This document shows, piece after piece, positions 29,609 through 38,163 of a DNA stretch of 64,000 bases. Both the position numbers and the translations under genes were made by a program. Position 1 is the stretch's first letter. The number at the start of each line of letters is the position of its first letter. A model generated the notes under the pieces. The model saw nothing but the letters and a program-made list of their open reading frames with translations, did no database searches and was not told the DNA's origin. Source of the DNA: Sodalis praecaptivus (GTDB lineage Bacteria > Pseudomonadota > Gammaproteobacteria > Enterobacterales > Enterobacteriaceae); the NCBI RefSeq assembly GCF_000517425.1, contig NZ_CP006569.1, positions 558,001-622,000 of the forward strand. The letters run 5' to 3'.

Positions 29609-29706
29609 TAAGACCCCGCGCCGACGGTGCGGACGTCTTCAGAATCACGGCGGGCGCGCCGACAACATAACTCTGGGCCCGGACAATGCCAACGGTTTCG
29701 CCGGCG

Positions 29707-30228
29707 TTAACCGGCGGAACCGCTCTTGGGGCAGTCTTGACCGTGATCGAGATAGCGGTTGCCGCCTTTATCGTCCGGCGGCAGGGTTCCGGCGGGCAGT
29801 TTACCGAACCAGCGATAGCGATGGCGGGCCACGCCGTCATAAAGCCTGTCGCGCAGCCCGCGCGGCAGGATGCGCATCACCGCCAGCGCCCGCCACGGCC
29901 AGCCCAGCTGGTTCAACGCCTGCAAGAAGGCTTCCGAACGCACCGAAACCTGCCCCTGGGCGATGTAGGCGATGGTATTAAAATTATCCACCGGCAAACC
30001 GGCCCAGCGCAACAACGCCTGACCCGGCGGCGATTGTACGGTGGCAAGCCGAATACGCTGACGGCTATCGATACGAATTAAACATTGTATCATCCGTCGG
30101 CACAGCACGCATTCGCCGTCAAACAGCATTACCCGGTCGCCGGTGGACAGATGAGGCGGCGGCAAGCGGCGCGGGTTTTTAATCACATACAGCTTCGGTC
30201 GAGTGGGACGGTGTGTGGTTTCCGGCAT
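29707..30228 (-). CDS. DCC-family thiol-disulfide oxidoreductase-like protein (DUF393)
   Basis: The 173-residue protein has the DCC signature LFDGECVLCRRMIQCLIRID near residue 35, with a Cys-x-x-Cys pair like thioredoxin-fold redox proteins. The later segments GQALLRWAGL and YIAQGQVSVRSEAFLQAL are typical of the family (YuxK-like). The biochemical role is not established. It has a charged N-terminal extension of about 30 residues. It is convergent with katA and downstream of agp on the same strand. Confidence 0.85.
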   Translation of the reverse strand: MPETTHRPTRPKLYVIKNPRRLPPPHLSTGDRVMLFDGECVLCRRMIQCLIRIDSRQRIRLATVQSPPGQALLRWAGLPVDNFNTIAYIAQGQVSVRSEAFLQALNQLGWPWRALAVMRILPRGLRDRLYDGVARHRYRWFGKLPAGTLPPDDKGGNRYLDHGQDCPKSGSAG

Positions 30229-30290
30229 AAAACCCTCCTGTCAACGGTTGACGCGCCGCCGGGGGGCCCTGCGCGGCGCAACCTCGGGCG

Positions 30291-31601
30291 CTAGCCCCGC
30301 AAATCCTGCATGACCGCCTGCTTGAAGTCGCTCATCGGGCAGAAACCGGCGACATCCAGGGGACAGCCGTCGATGGCGAGCGTGACGCGCCGCGGCGGTG
30401 AAGCCAGCGACAGCGCACTGTCGTTGCGTATTTGCCTGCTGGTGGGATAGACATATTCGATCTTCATCAAATCCCGATTTTGTTTGTCATCATGCCAGCG
30501 CTGAAACACAATTGCACCACTGATTGGCGTACGTTCAAACTGATCCGGAAGCTGGTAATCACGCACTTTCATCGCCGCCAGCAGCGAGGCGATGTTGGAG
30601 TCGTGGCCGGCCAGCAGCGTCAATGCCGCGCGCTGAGCCGCCTGCTGGCGTTCTCCCTGCGGCGGCTGCGCATTAAGCGCGCCGGCGATAAAGGTTAACA
30701 GCGGTTTCGCCGCATTGGCGGCGATGGCAGGGGAGCCGAACAGCGTTTCATGGTACAAATTCTTTATCGCTTCCAACTGGCGCCATTGCGCAGGGGTAGT
30801 GATTTTGCCCCAGCCGACATCGCGCAGCGGGAAACCTTCGTAGTATTGCAGCATAAACGCGTCCGAGGCGCCGGTACCGGTGCGCAAGGGGCCGGTAATG
30901 GCCGGCTCTTTACCCTGCTCGAGAACTACCGAGGAGGGTTGTGTCGCCAGGCTACACCGTTTGTCGCGCTGGCAGGCCTGGCTTTGTGAATAATCCAGCA
31001 CCTGTTCCAACAACTGATAGTTGGGTTTCAGCCGCGTATTCAGGCCGTCGATACCGCCTGGCCCGGCATGTTGCGCGATCGAATTTAACGCCGCGGTTTT
31101 GAAGTTTTCGCTCACCGCCGCGGTGATGATGGGATTGAAGGTGGGATCCATCGTGCCCACCGCCGTTTGATGATTCACAGGAATATCGCAGCCGGGAAAC
31201 GCACCGTCGAGAAAGAATTTCGCCGTATCAATCGTGCGCGGCAGGCTATTGGCGTAGACAAAAACCGCGTCACCTTTGGGACAGCCACGTTCGCCGAACA
31301 GATGATTTTGCGCCAGCCATGCGTGGAAATAGTGTCCGACATGATTTTCCACCTTTCCGCCTTTGGGCGTCAGCAGCCCCCCCTCCGTTTGCCATTTCGG
31401 CCAGTGGTGCGGCGTCGCCTCCGCCAGCGCGTCGCCATAATTGACCAGCGGGGCGCGGATGCCGTGTCGGCTTAATGCCAGGACCTGCACCAGATGGTAA
31501 TCCGCCGGCGTGGCGCCGGACTCTGCCGCCTGTGACGGGGCGGCGGTGAAACATGATAGGGTTAACAGCGCGGTAGGCAGGCAGGAAAAAATTTTCGTCA
31601 T
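30291..31601 (-). CDS. agp: Periplasmic glucose-1-phosphatase (histidine acid phosphatase)
   Basis: The 436-residue secreted phosphatase has a signal peptide ending near PSQAAES. The nucleophile motif is SRHGIRAPL and the proton-donor motif AGHDSNIASLL, with C-terminal TPISGAIVFQRWHDDKQNRDLMKIEYVYPTS closely following Escherichia Agp. Agp releases glucose from glucose-1-phosphate and has some phytase activity. The nucleophile motif reads RHGIRAP rather than RHNLRAP of Escherichia, as I recall it, which brings it closer to the phytase consensus. Confidence 0.93.
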   Translation of the reverse strand: MTKIFSCLPTALLTLSCFTAAPSQAAESGATPADYHLVQVLALSRHGIRAPLVNYGDALAEATPHHWPKWQTEGGLLTPKGGKVENHVGHYFHAWLAQNHLFGERGCPKGDAVFVYANSLPRTIDTAKFFLDGAFPGCDIPVNHQTAVGTMDPTFNPIITAAVSENFKTAALNSIAQHAGPGGIDGLNTRLKPNYQLLEQVLDYSQSQACQRDKRCSLATQPSSVVLEQGKEPAITGPLRTGTGASDAFMLQYYEGFPLRDVGWGKITTPAQWRQLEAIKNLYHETLFGSPAIAANAAKPLLTFIAGALNAQPPQGERQQAAQRAALTLLAGHDSNIASLLAAMKVRDYQLPDQFERTPISGAIVFQRWHDDKQNRDLMKIEYVYPTSRQIRNDSALSLASPPRRVTLAIDGCPLDVAGFCPMSDFKQAVMQDLRG

Positions 31602-31967
31602 AAACGTTTCCCATTAATCAATAAAAGGCCGCACGGGCGAAAAGGTTAAGCAAATGTTGTCAGCGCTCGAAGCTTCAGCATAATGGATCGGCGGGAAAAT
31701 AGAGGGATCCTTATCACACCGCAGCAGCGAAACCGCAACAGCGCCTGCGGGACGCCGCGCGCCCTCATGCGTCCTGACCGCACTTTCCGGTGCTCACAGG
31801 TGTGACACCGGGTATATGACCGCGTCGCAACGATGTTGCGACCGTCACCTTGTGCGCCGACACCGGGCCTGTCACCCTGATGCCGCATCCGCGGCGGCGC
31901 TTTCTCTGCCTGGCGTCAAGCGGCGTCAGCGCTGACGGTATCGCGAGTCTGTAACGCCGCCGGAGGG
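31602..31967. other. Intergenic stretch with short hairpins
   Basis: About 365 bases. It contains a perfect 8-bp inverted repeat GTCGCAAC-GAT-GTTGCGAC (31824-31842) and several GTGACACC-like direct and inverted motifs around 31800-31880. The minus-strand frame of 80 codons here has no recognised feature. Confidence 0.5.
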
Positions 31968-32519
31968 TTAACGCTTATCTGGCGGCGGCAGCGGCGCTTC
32001 CGTTTCTTCCGGTTGCGCGGGGGTCGACAACGTCAATTGATAAAAGGCCAGATCCAACCAGCGGCCAAATTTGTAGGCGACTTGATGCAGCGTTCCGCTA
32101 GGGTGGAAGCCGGCCCGTTCATGAAGCCGGATACTGGCCTGGTTGTCGGTATCGATAGCGCCTATCAACACATGTACCCCCTGCTGACCGGCGGCGGTGA
32201 TTAACGCCTGCAGCAGCAAGTTACCCAGGCCGCGGCCGCGGAAAGCCTGCTGCAAATAAATGGAATGTTCAACGCTATAGCGGTAGGCCGGCCAGGCGCG
32301 GAAGGTACCGTAGCTCGCGAAACCGGCCAGCTCCCCGCTATCGGTTTGCAATCCTATTACCGGAAACGAACCGCGGGCTTTAACGGCAAACCAGGCCGTC
32401 ATGCTCGCGCGGGTGCGTGGGCGATAGTCGTATAGCGCGGTGGTATTGACAATAGCATCATTAAAAATTGCCAGCATGGCATCGGCATGCTGCGTTTCCT
32501 GACAGGTAATGATATGCAT
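31968..32519 (-). CDS. GNAT N-acetyltransferase (phosphinothricin acetyltransferase-like)
   Basis: This 183-residue GNAT enzyme has AIVNTTALYDYRPRT at the N-terminus, the acetyl-CoA loop FRGRGLGNLLLQALI, and IGAIDTDNQASIRLHERAGFHPSGTLHQVAYKFGRWLDLAFYQL. Relatives acetylate methionine sulfone, sulfoximine or phosphinothricin-like amines. I chose the ATG at 32519 because GGGGGAA lies just upstream. It is divergent from the XRE-cupin regulator at 32591, which probably controls it. The acidic, proline-rich C-terminal tail (PEETEAPLPPPDKR) is unusual. Confidence 0.87.
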   Translation of the reverse strand: MHIITCQETQHADAMLAIFNDAIVNTTALYDYRPRTRASMTAWFAVKARGSFPVIGLQTDSGELAGFASYGTFRAWPAYRYSVEHSIYLQQAFRGRGLGNLLLQALITAAGQQGVHVLIGAIDTDNQASIRLHERAGFHPSGTLHQVAYKFGRWLDLAFYQLTLSTPAQPEETEAPLPPPDKR

Positions 32520-32538
32520 CACGTTCCCCCAAGCTTCA

Positions 32539-32568
32539 GTTTCCACTATAATGAATATGTTTCCACTA
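32539..32568. promoter_or_regulatory. Direct repeat GTTTCCACTA x2, candidate XRE operator
   Basis: GTTTCCACTA occurs at 32539-32548 and again at 32559-32568. The repeats are exactly 20 bases apart (two helical turns) in the short gap between the divergent GNAT and XRE-cupin genes. This is a plausible binding site for the XRE-cupin regulator. Confidence 0.55.
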
Positions 32569-32590
32569 AATTAATCAAGGATCCGCCGGC

Positions 32591-33151
32591 ATGTCAATCG
32601 ATCTTCTTATCGCCGCGCGTTTGCAGCGGCTGCGTAAACGTCAGGGGCTGACCATTGAGGCCCTGGCGGCAAAAGCCGGGGTGAGCCGCGGGATGATTTC
32701 CAAAATCGAGCGTCAAGACAGCAGTCCCAGCGCGCAGGTGCTCGGGCGACTGGCGGCGGGGCTGGGCGTGCCGTTAGCGGAATTGCTCATTGACGAGCTC
32801 GAGCGCGGCGGCGAAGACGGGTTTCGCCCACGGGACCAACAAACCCTATGGCGCGATCCAGAGGCGGGCTATCTTCGCCGCCAGGTGTCGGAGCGCGAGG
32901 CCGATACAGGACTGGAGTTGGTCGAAATTACCCTGCCGCCGGGCGCCAGCGTCAGCTATCCCCGCTGGAGTTCCGCGCCTTACCGCCAGCGATTGTGGCT
33001 CGTGACGGGCGTGCTGGCGATCACCTATGGTGAACGGCATTATGCCCTTTCCGAGGGGGATTGCCTGACATTTGGCGTTGATTTACCGCTAAATTTTACC
33101 AATCCTGGCGCGCAGGACTGCCGTTATTTACTGGTGATAGCGGCAAAATAG
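32591..33151 (+). CDS. XRE-family regulator with C-terminal cupin domain
   Basis: The 186-residue regulator has an XRE helix-turn-helix at residues 10-65 (RLRKRQGLTIEALAAKAGVSRGMISKIERQDSSPSAQVLGRLA). A cupin fold follows (about 110-185, GASVSYPRWS, YRQRLWLVTGVLAITYGERHYALSEGDCL). Such proteins sense small ligands with the cupin and often regulate a divergent acetyltransferase or amine catabolic gene. The divergent GNAT gene at 32519 fits this. Confidence 0.9.
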   Translation: MSIDLLIAARLQRLRKRQGLTIEALAAKAGVSRGMISKIERQDSSPSAQVLGRLAAGLGVPLAELLIDELERGGEDGFRPRDQQTLWRDPEAGYLRRQVSEREADTGLELVEITLPPGASVSYPRWSSAPYRQRLWLVTGVLAITYGERHYALSEGDCLTFGVDLPLNFTNPGAQDCRYLLVIAAK

Positions 33152-33241
33152 TGACATTATTCACGGATAACGCCGCAGTAGCGCCGCCGCAGACGCCACG
33201 GCTCCTCGCCTGGCTTACCCAACGAGGGATGCATACGCATA

Positions 33242-33667
33242 ATGGAAAAATACACGCTGACGGTGACCGCCGAAATCGAGCCGGCGTTTGAGCAGGTGAT
33301 TGCCGGAGGGTTGAATCGTTTCAACGATGAAATGACCGGCTATAACGATCGGCAACCCCTTGCCGTTGTCGTCCGAGATACCCAAACGCAGGTGCCGCTG
33401 GGCGGCATTCTCGGTCGTTCATCGCTGGGATTGCTGTTTCTGGAGTTGTTTTATTTACCGCCCGCGCTGCGCGGCAGCGGTCTTGGCAGCAAGCTCTTGG
33501 CGACCTTTGAGCAGCAGGGCCGCGAGCGCGGTTGCCGCTCCGGCGTGCTCTACACTATCAATTTCCAGGCGCCTGCCTTCTATGCGCGTTACGGCTGGCG
33601 GGCGTTCGGTGAAATCCCCTGCGCGCCGCCCGGCACCAGCCGGATTTTTATGACTAAGGCACTCTAA
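33242..33667 (+). CDS. GNAT N-acetyltransferase
   Basis: This 141-residue small acetyltransferase has the acetyl-CoA loop RGSGLGSKLLATFEQQGRERGC (residues about 78-99) and the NFQAPAFYARYGWRAFGEIP segment typical of the family. The substrate is unknown. It lies 90 bases after the XRE-cupin gene on the same strand and may be co-transcribed with it. Confidence 0.85.
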   Translation: MEKYTLTVTAEIEPAFEQVIAGGLNRFNDEMTGYNDRQPLAVVVRDTQTQVPLGGILGRSSLGLLFLELFYLPPALRGSGLGSKLLATFEQQGRERGCRSGVLYTINFQAPAFYARYGWRAFGEIPCAPPGTSRIFMTKAL

Positions 33668-33808
33668 CCACCCCTCCACGCCAGTCGACTCTCTATGAGT
33701 AAGGCATGGCAAAACCGGCGCATATTGGCCGGGTGGTTCCATTACGGGGCCCAAGAAGAGGGAAAAGGCGCCGCCGAGGCGTCGGCGGCGTCAGGACAAG
33801 GACGACCG

Positions 33809-34570
33809 TTACTCAGCTGAGAGTACCCGCTGCAAAAAGGTGCGGGTACGGGCCTGCTGGGGATCGGAAAAGATCTGTTCCGCCGGCCCGGATTCCACGA
33901 TGCGGCCATGATCCATCACCACTACCCGATCCGCCACCTGACGGGCAAATCCCATCTCATGGGTGACCACAATCATGGTCATCCCCTCTTTGGCCAACAG
34001 TTTCATCACGCTGAGTACTTCGCCGACCAGCTCTGGATCCAGCGCCGAGGTCGGTTCGTCAAACAGCATCACTTCCGGCTGCATGGCCAGCGCGCGCGCG
34101 ATGGCCACCCGTTGCTTCTGGCCGCCGGACAAACTCGCGGGCATCGCCTGCGCTTTTTGCGCCATGCCCACCTTGCCCAACAGCGTCATCGCACGGTCGT
34201 GGGCGCTGCCCACCGACAGCCCCAACAATTTGCGCGGGCCGATGGCGACATTGTCCAGCACCGTAAGATGGGGGAACAGGTTGAAGGATTGAAACACCAT
34301 CCCCACCCGGGTCCGCAAATGGTTTAATTGCTTATCGGGCAGCGGCTGACCGTCGCGGATCAGGCAGGATCCGCCGATATGCACGGTTCCCCGCTCCGGC
34401 AGTTCCAATCCGTTGCAGCAGCGCAGCAGGGTACTTTTGCCGGATCCGCTGGAGCCGATGATCACCACCACCTCATTTTGCTGCACATCGAAATCCACCT
34501 GATGCAGCACGGTATGCTCACCGTAGGACTTCACCAAACCGCGGACGCTTACCATCGGAGCATCACTCAT
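33809..34570 (-). CDS. Polar amino acid-type ABC transporter ATP-binding protein
   Basis: The 253-residue ATPase has Walker [11 protein letters not shown]-loop [15 protein letters not shown], signature [16 protein letters not shown], Walker [13 protein letters not shown] and H-loop VVTHEMGFA. It is of the GlnQ/ArtP/HisP type. Its ATG overlaps the permease stop by four bases (ATGA), showing translational coupling, and a GGGGGGAA Shine-Dalgarno precedes it. It is the last gene of the ureohydrolase-ABC operon. Confidence 0.92.
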   Translation of the reverse strand: MSDAPMVSVRGLVKSYGEHTVLHQVDFDVQQNEVVVIIGSSGSGKSTLLRCCNGLELPERGTVHIGGSCLIRDGQPLPDKQLNHLRTRVGMVFQSFNLFPHLTVLDNVAIGPRKLLGLSVGSAHDRAMTLLGKVGMAQKAQAMPASLSGGQKQRVAIARALAMQPEVMLFDEPTSALDPELVGEVLSVMKLLAKEGMTMIVVTHEMGFARQVADRVVVMDHGRIVESGPAEQIFSDPQQARTRTFLQRVLSAE

Positions 34571-35235
34571 TGCACCATTCCCCCCGCGTGGAGCCGACGT
34601 TCGAGCCGGGTCAGTAATTGCGCCGTGCACAGGGTCATCACCAGGTAAATCACCGCAATGACCAGATACACTTCGACCGAACGGTAGGAGACGCTAATAA
34701 TTTTCTGGCCTTCATGCATCAAATCATCAATGGTAAGCAGCGAAACCAGCGATGAGTTTTTGATGAGGGCAATAAACTCGTTGCCGAGCGGCGGGATCAT
34801 CCGGACGATGGCCTGGGGAATAATGATAAGCCGCATGGCCTGACCCGACGACATGCCGATAGATCGTGCCGCCTCCATTTGCCCGCGCTCCACCGATTGA
34901 ATCGCGCCGCGCACGATCTCCGACACATAGGCGCCGGAATAGACACCCAATCCCATAATGCCGCACACATAGGCCGGCAAGAGTACCCCAAATTGCGGCA
35001 GGCCGTAGAACAGAATAAACAGCTGTACCAGCAGCGGGGTACCGCGAATAAGCGTGACATACGCGGTGCAAATCCCATAGACCAGGCGTCGTTTAGGATT
35101 AAGGCGTCCAATGCCTATCAGCATTCCCAGCAGGCATCCCAACAAAAGGGATGCCGCGGTAACGCCAATGGTGATCTCCGCACCCCGCAATAAATCCGCC
35201 CAGCCGGCAAAGGCGGGGGTAAAATCGAGATCCAT
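34567..35235 (-). CDS. Polar amino acid-type ABC transporter permease
   Basis: The 222-residue protein has five membrane helices and the HisM/GlnP-type EAA region [38 protein letters not shown]. It has a single permease gene, so it probably forms a homodimer. It starts 20 bases after the binding-protein gene. Confidence 0.92.
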   Translation of the reverse strand: MDLDFTPAFAGWADLLRGAEITIGVTAASLLLGCLLGMLIGIGRLNPKRRLVYGICTAYVTLIRGTPLLVQLFILFYGLPQFGVLLPAYVCGIMGLGVYSGAYVSEIVRGAIQSVERGQMEAARSIGMSSGQAMRLIIIPQAIVRMIPPLGNEFIALIKNSSLVSLLTIDDLMHEGQKIISVSYRSVEVYLVIAVIYLVMTLCTAQLLTRLERRLHAGGMVQ

Positions 35236-35255
35236 ACTGTACCCTTAGCGCTTAA

Positions 35256-35999
35256 TTAAGATGAGGCCGATTCAAACCATTTTTTCACCAGCGCATCGTA
35301 GACGCCGTTGCTTTTGAGCGTTTTCAGCGCCTGATTAATTGACTGCGTTAATTCCGGATGGTTTTTACCAACTACCACGCCGTATTGCTCAACGGTCAAT
35401 TGTTCATCCAACACGCGGGTGGTTTGACGTACCCGAGCGTAAAGTTTGGCCGCGGGTTTGCCTGTGACCACCGCGTCGGCCCGGCCGGTTTCCAGCATAT
35501 TGAACATTTCCTGATTTTTCTCGACCTCAAATACCTGGGCCTTGGGGAAATGCTCTTTGACGAATTGTACCGACTTGGTGCCTACCTGAACGGCGATTTT
35601 CTTATCCGCGAGATCCGCCGGGCCATGAATGGTTTGATTATTTTTCTGCACCATGATGACCAGACCGCCGGCGTAATAGGGGTCGGAGAAATCGACCACT
35701 TTTTTACGCTCGTCGGTAATATAAATTGCCGAGAGCGCAATATCCGCCCGGTTGGCCAGTACCGCAGGCACCAGACCTTTGTAGTCGATATCGACAAACT
35801 GCACCGTCCGATGTAACTCTTTGGCCAGCGCCTGCGCCAAATCAATATCAAAACCGGTATGCTGATCCTGGTCGATATATTCCATCGGCGGGAAGGTGGG
35901 ATCGACCGCAATACGCAACGGTTTATCGGCCGCCTGCGCGCCGATAACATGAGAACCAAGCAGTAATAGCGCGGGGATAAGGCAACGTAACAGCTTCAT
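35256..35999 (-). CDS. Amino acid-type ABC transporter periplasmic binding protein
   Basis: This 247-residue secreted protein (signal cleavage after GAQA) belongs to family 3 solute-binding proteins: LRIAVDPTFPPMEYIDQDQHTGFDIDLAQALAKEL, ANRADIALSAIYITDERKKVVDFSDPYY. The conserved acidic and aromatic residues fit binding of a cationic or polar amino-acid-like ligand. The agmatinase-like gene just upstream suggests a guanidino compound, which is inference. Confidence 0.92.
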   Translation of the reverse strand: MKLLRCLIPALLLLGSHVIGAQAADKPLRIAVDPTFPPMEYIDQDQHTGFDIDLAQALAKELHRTVQFVDIDYKGLVPAVLANRADIALSAIYITDERKKVVDFSDPYYAGGLVIMVQKNNQTIHGPADLADKKIAVQVGTKSVQFVKEHFPKAQVFEVEKNQEMFNMLETGRADAVVTGKPAAKLYARVRQTTRVLDEQLTVEQYGVVVGKNHPELTQSINQALKTLKSNGVYDALVKKWFESASS

Positions 36000-36060
36000 T
36001 TTTCCTCACTTATTAACCAGTTAATAGATGCAGTCGAAAACAGTGTAACTCAGCCCGGCA

Positions 36061-37032
36061 TTATACGCCTCGTTTACCGTCAAAGTAGCCGGCACGTATG
36101 GCGGCGCCAATCAGGTTTAAAATCAAGCGGCCGGCAATCATGCACGACATTTGATGAATATCGCGCGACGGCAAAATTTCTACGATATCCATACCTACCA
36201 CGCGGCCTTTGGCGACCAGACCGTGAATCAGTTTACGCGCCTGGACAAAGGTGACTCCGCCCGGCGCAGGTCCGGCCACCGCGGGCATAATGGACGGGTC
36301 GAGGCCGTCGGCGTCGATAGAAAGATAATAGCGTCCGCCATCCGGAATGCGTTTTAGCACTTCATCCATACCGATATCGTGCAGCTCATAGGCGGTGATA
36401 ATTTGTGCGCCCCATTCGCGGGCGTAGTCCGCTTCTTCCTGACGGGCGCTACCGGAGGCGCGCATGCCGATTTGAATGATGTCTTTGACAAAAGGGTGTT
36501 CGGAAGCGCGCCGCATCGGGCTTGAGAGACCATCGCGCACGCCGTTGACCTCGTCGCGCCAGTCGAGATGGGCATCCAGATGGACAATGGTCAACGGGCC
36601 TTGATCATCGAAAGCGCGCAGAATAGGGTTGGTAATGCCGTGATCGCCACCGAGAACGATAGGAATAGCGCCGGCCTGTAGGATTTTGCGGGTGGCCTGT
36701 TCGGCGCGCTGATAGTGACCGTCAGGATCGTCAAAGTCCGGCACCACGTCGCCGCAATCGACAAAGCGGATATCGTCGCGATTTTGCAGCAGGGGACCGT
36801 CGATATCAAAATCATAACGCTCCGGCGCGCGAATGACCCGATCGGAGGCCTGACGGATCGCCGTGGGCGCGCGCGTTTGATCGTTGGCGGCATCGTCGGG
36901 GGTATAGGGTTTGCCATAAGGCATGCCGAGTACCGCGAAATCGGCGTCAAGATGGTCCAGATCGAGCGCCAGCTCGGAAAACAGCAGAGATGGGTGGTTG
37001 GTCTTCGGTTTTACGGTTAACGGCTTATTCAT
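36061..37032 (-). CDS. Agmatinase/guanidino-acid ureohydrolase
   Basis: The 323-residue member of the arginase superfamily hydrolyses a guanidino group to urea. All three metal-binding motifs are visible: GGDHG near residue 149, DAHLDWRD near 173-180 and SIDADGLDPS near 247-256, so both manganese ions can be held. The C-terminal GMDIVEILPSRD segment is also typical. It leads an operon with an amino-acid ABC importer (gap 61 bases), which suggests uptake and breakdown of a guanidino acid such as guanidinobutyrate or guanidinopropionate. I chose the ATG at 37032, seven bases after AGGGG. Agmatine itself is a possible substrate. Confidence 0.87.
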   Translation of the reverse strand: MNKPLTVKPKTNHPSLLFSELALDLDHLDADFAVLGMPYGKPYTPDDAANDQTRAPTAIRQASDRVIRAPERYDFDIDGPLLQNRDDIRFVDCGDVVPDFDDPDGHYQRAEQATRKILQAGAIPIVLGGDHGITNPILRAFDDQGPLTIVHLDAHLDWRDEVNGVRDGLSSPMRRASEHPFVKDIIQIGMRASGSARQEEADYAREWGAQIITAYELHDIGMDEVLKRIPDGGRYYLSIDADGLDPSIMPAVAGPAPGGVTFVQARKLIHGLVAKGRVVGMDIVEILPSRDIHQMSCMIAGRLILNLIGAAIRAGYFDGKRGV

Positions 37033-37327
37033 TAACATGCCCCTGGCAGAAAAAACTGACTGATGATAATAAATGGTGATGAACTTTTTAGCCTGATACT
37101 AGCGTCGCGGCGGGCTAAGACGATGCGCATCATTGCGCCAGAATCTGCCGCCGGCCGGCGCCGGTGATCATTAACAACATACGCTTATAAGCAATCGTTT
37201 GCCTATTTGGTGGTAACACCCCTTTGGTAGACAAGCGTTACCGATCAACGCCGGAGACCGCTCCGACGTCACACTGTTTTGCAACGGATCGCGCCGCGTC
37301 CTATCGTCAAGGGGCTGGCAATACCTA
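37033..37327. promoter_or_regulatory. Promoter region of the ureohydrolase operon
   Basis: About 300 bases lie between the ureohydrolase start and the hairpin array. No clear operator can be named. The region should contain the operon promoter and any LysR site. Confidence 0.35.
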
Positions 37328-37935
37328 GCCTGGATGAGGCGAATCAAGCAGGAAGATAATGACCGTGAATTGAAAAAAGCCCTGGTAAGGCGGCTAAGAC
37401 GTTGCTATACCGGTCAGCGGCCGGTAAAAATTGACCTGATGGGGCGGCCATTATCGCACTAAGCCGGTGAAAGGCCGAAAACATTGCCTTTGTGACGACG
37501 TGATTGAGTGCTATACCGGCGAAATAGTCGGTAAAAAGGCGCCCCGGTGCAGCGGTCTTTCATTGTTATGCGGCGAAATAGCCGGTAAATAAAGTGCCCT
37601 GATGAGGCGGTCTTGCATTGTTATGCCGGCCAACTAGCCGGTAAATAAAATGCCCTGGTGAGGCAGTTTTACATTGTTATGCCGGCCAAAAGCCGGTAAA
37701 AAATTGCCCTGGTGAGGCGGTCTTGCATTGTTATGCCGGCCAACTAGCCGGTAAATAAAGTGCCCTGATGAGGCGGTCTTGCATTGTTATGCCGGCCAAC
37801 TAGCCGGTAAATAAAATTGCCCTGGTGAGGCGGTCTTTCATTATTATGCCGGTCAAAACCGGTGAAAAAGCCTAGTGTAGTGAACTTCGTTATTATCGCG
37901 GCCAAGGGCCGTCAAAATGACCCCGGGTACTGCAG
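37328..37935. repeat. Tandem array of about 12 hairpin-bearing units, 50-57 bp each
   Basis: Units begin at about 37328, 37379, 37434, 37487, 37540, 37595, 37651, 37705, 37761, 37818, 37869 and 37921. The consensus starts TGCCCTGRTGAGGCGGTCTT, continues GCATTGTTATG, and then has a short hairpin CCGGC-CAACTA-GCCGG before TAAATAAA. Central units (37595-37860) are nearly identical, while units at both ends are increasingly divergent. The hairpin arms vary together: CCGGC/GCCGG, CCGGT/ACCGG, ACCG/CGGT and CGGCC/GGCCG. No unit contains a plausible reading frame. It is not a CRISPR array because the spacers are not unique. Confidence 0.88.
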
Positions 37936-38163
37936 CGGTGACTATCGCCTGGGGCCAGACGAGAGGATTTCTGCCTCCTCAGTGTTCCGCCGCTATTCAC
38001 TTATGAGTTGCCGGCCGGAAGTGACGACCGGCATTGGGTAAAACAAGGCGGGGGTAACAAGCGTAACCTCTGCCCCGTAGACCTATCCTGCCAAACCTTG
38101 GCCGGTTAAAAAACTGCCATTTTTTGCAATCATGGTTACGCTTTATGCAACAGGAAGGCTTGC
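37936..38163. promoter_or_regulatory. Region upstream of the LysR gene
   Basis: The array fades out here. A short CCGGCCGG and GACCGGC inverted element lies at about 38010-38030, and the LysR promoter should be in the last 100 bases. Confidence 0.35.

Noticed and set aside
31646-31888. Minus-strand ORF of 80 codons between agp and the GNAT gene
   Set aside because: No recognisable features; rich in Arg and Cys as expected from a random GC-rich frame.
37328-37935. CRISPR array
   Set aside because: The sequence between the conserved heads is itself repeated and forms the hairpin, so there are no variable spacers. No cas genes are nearby.
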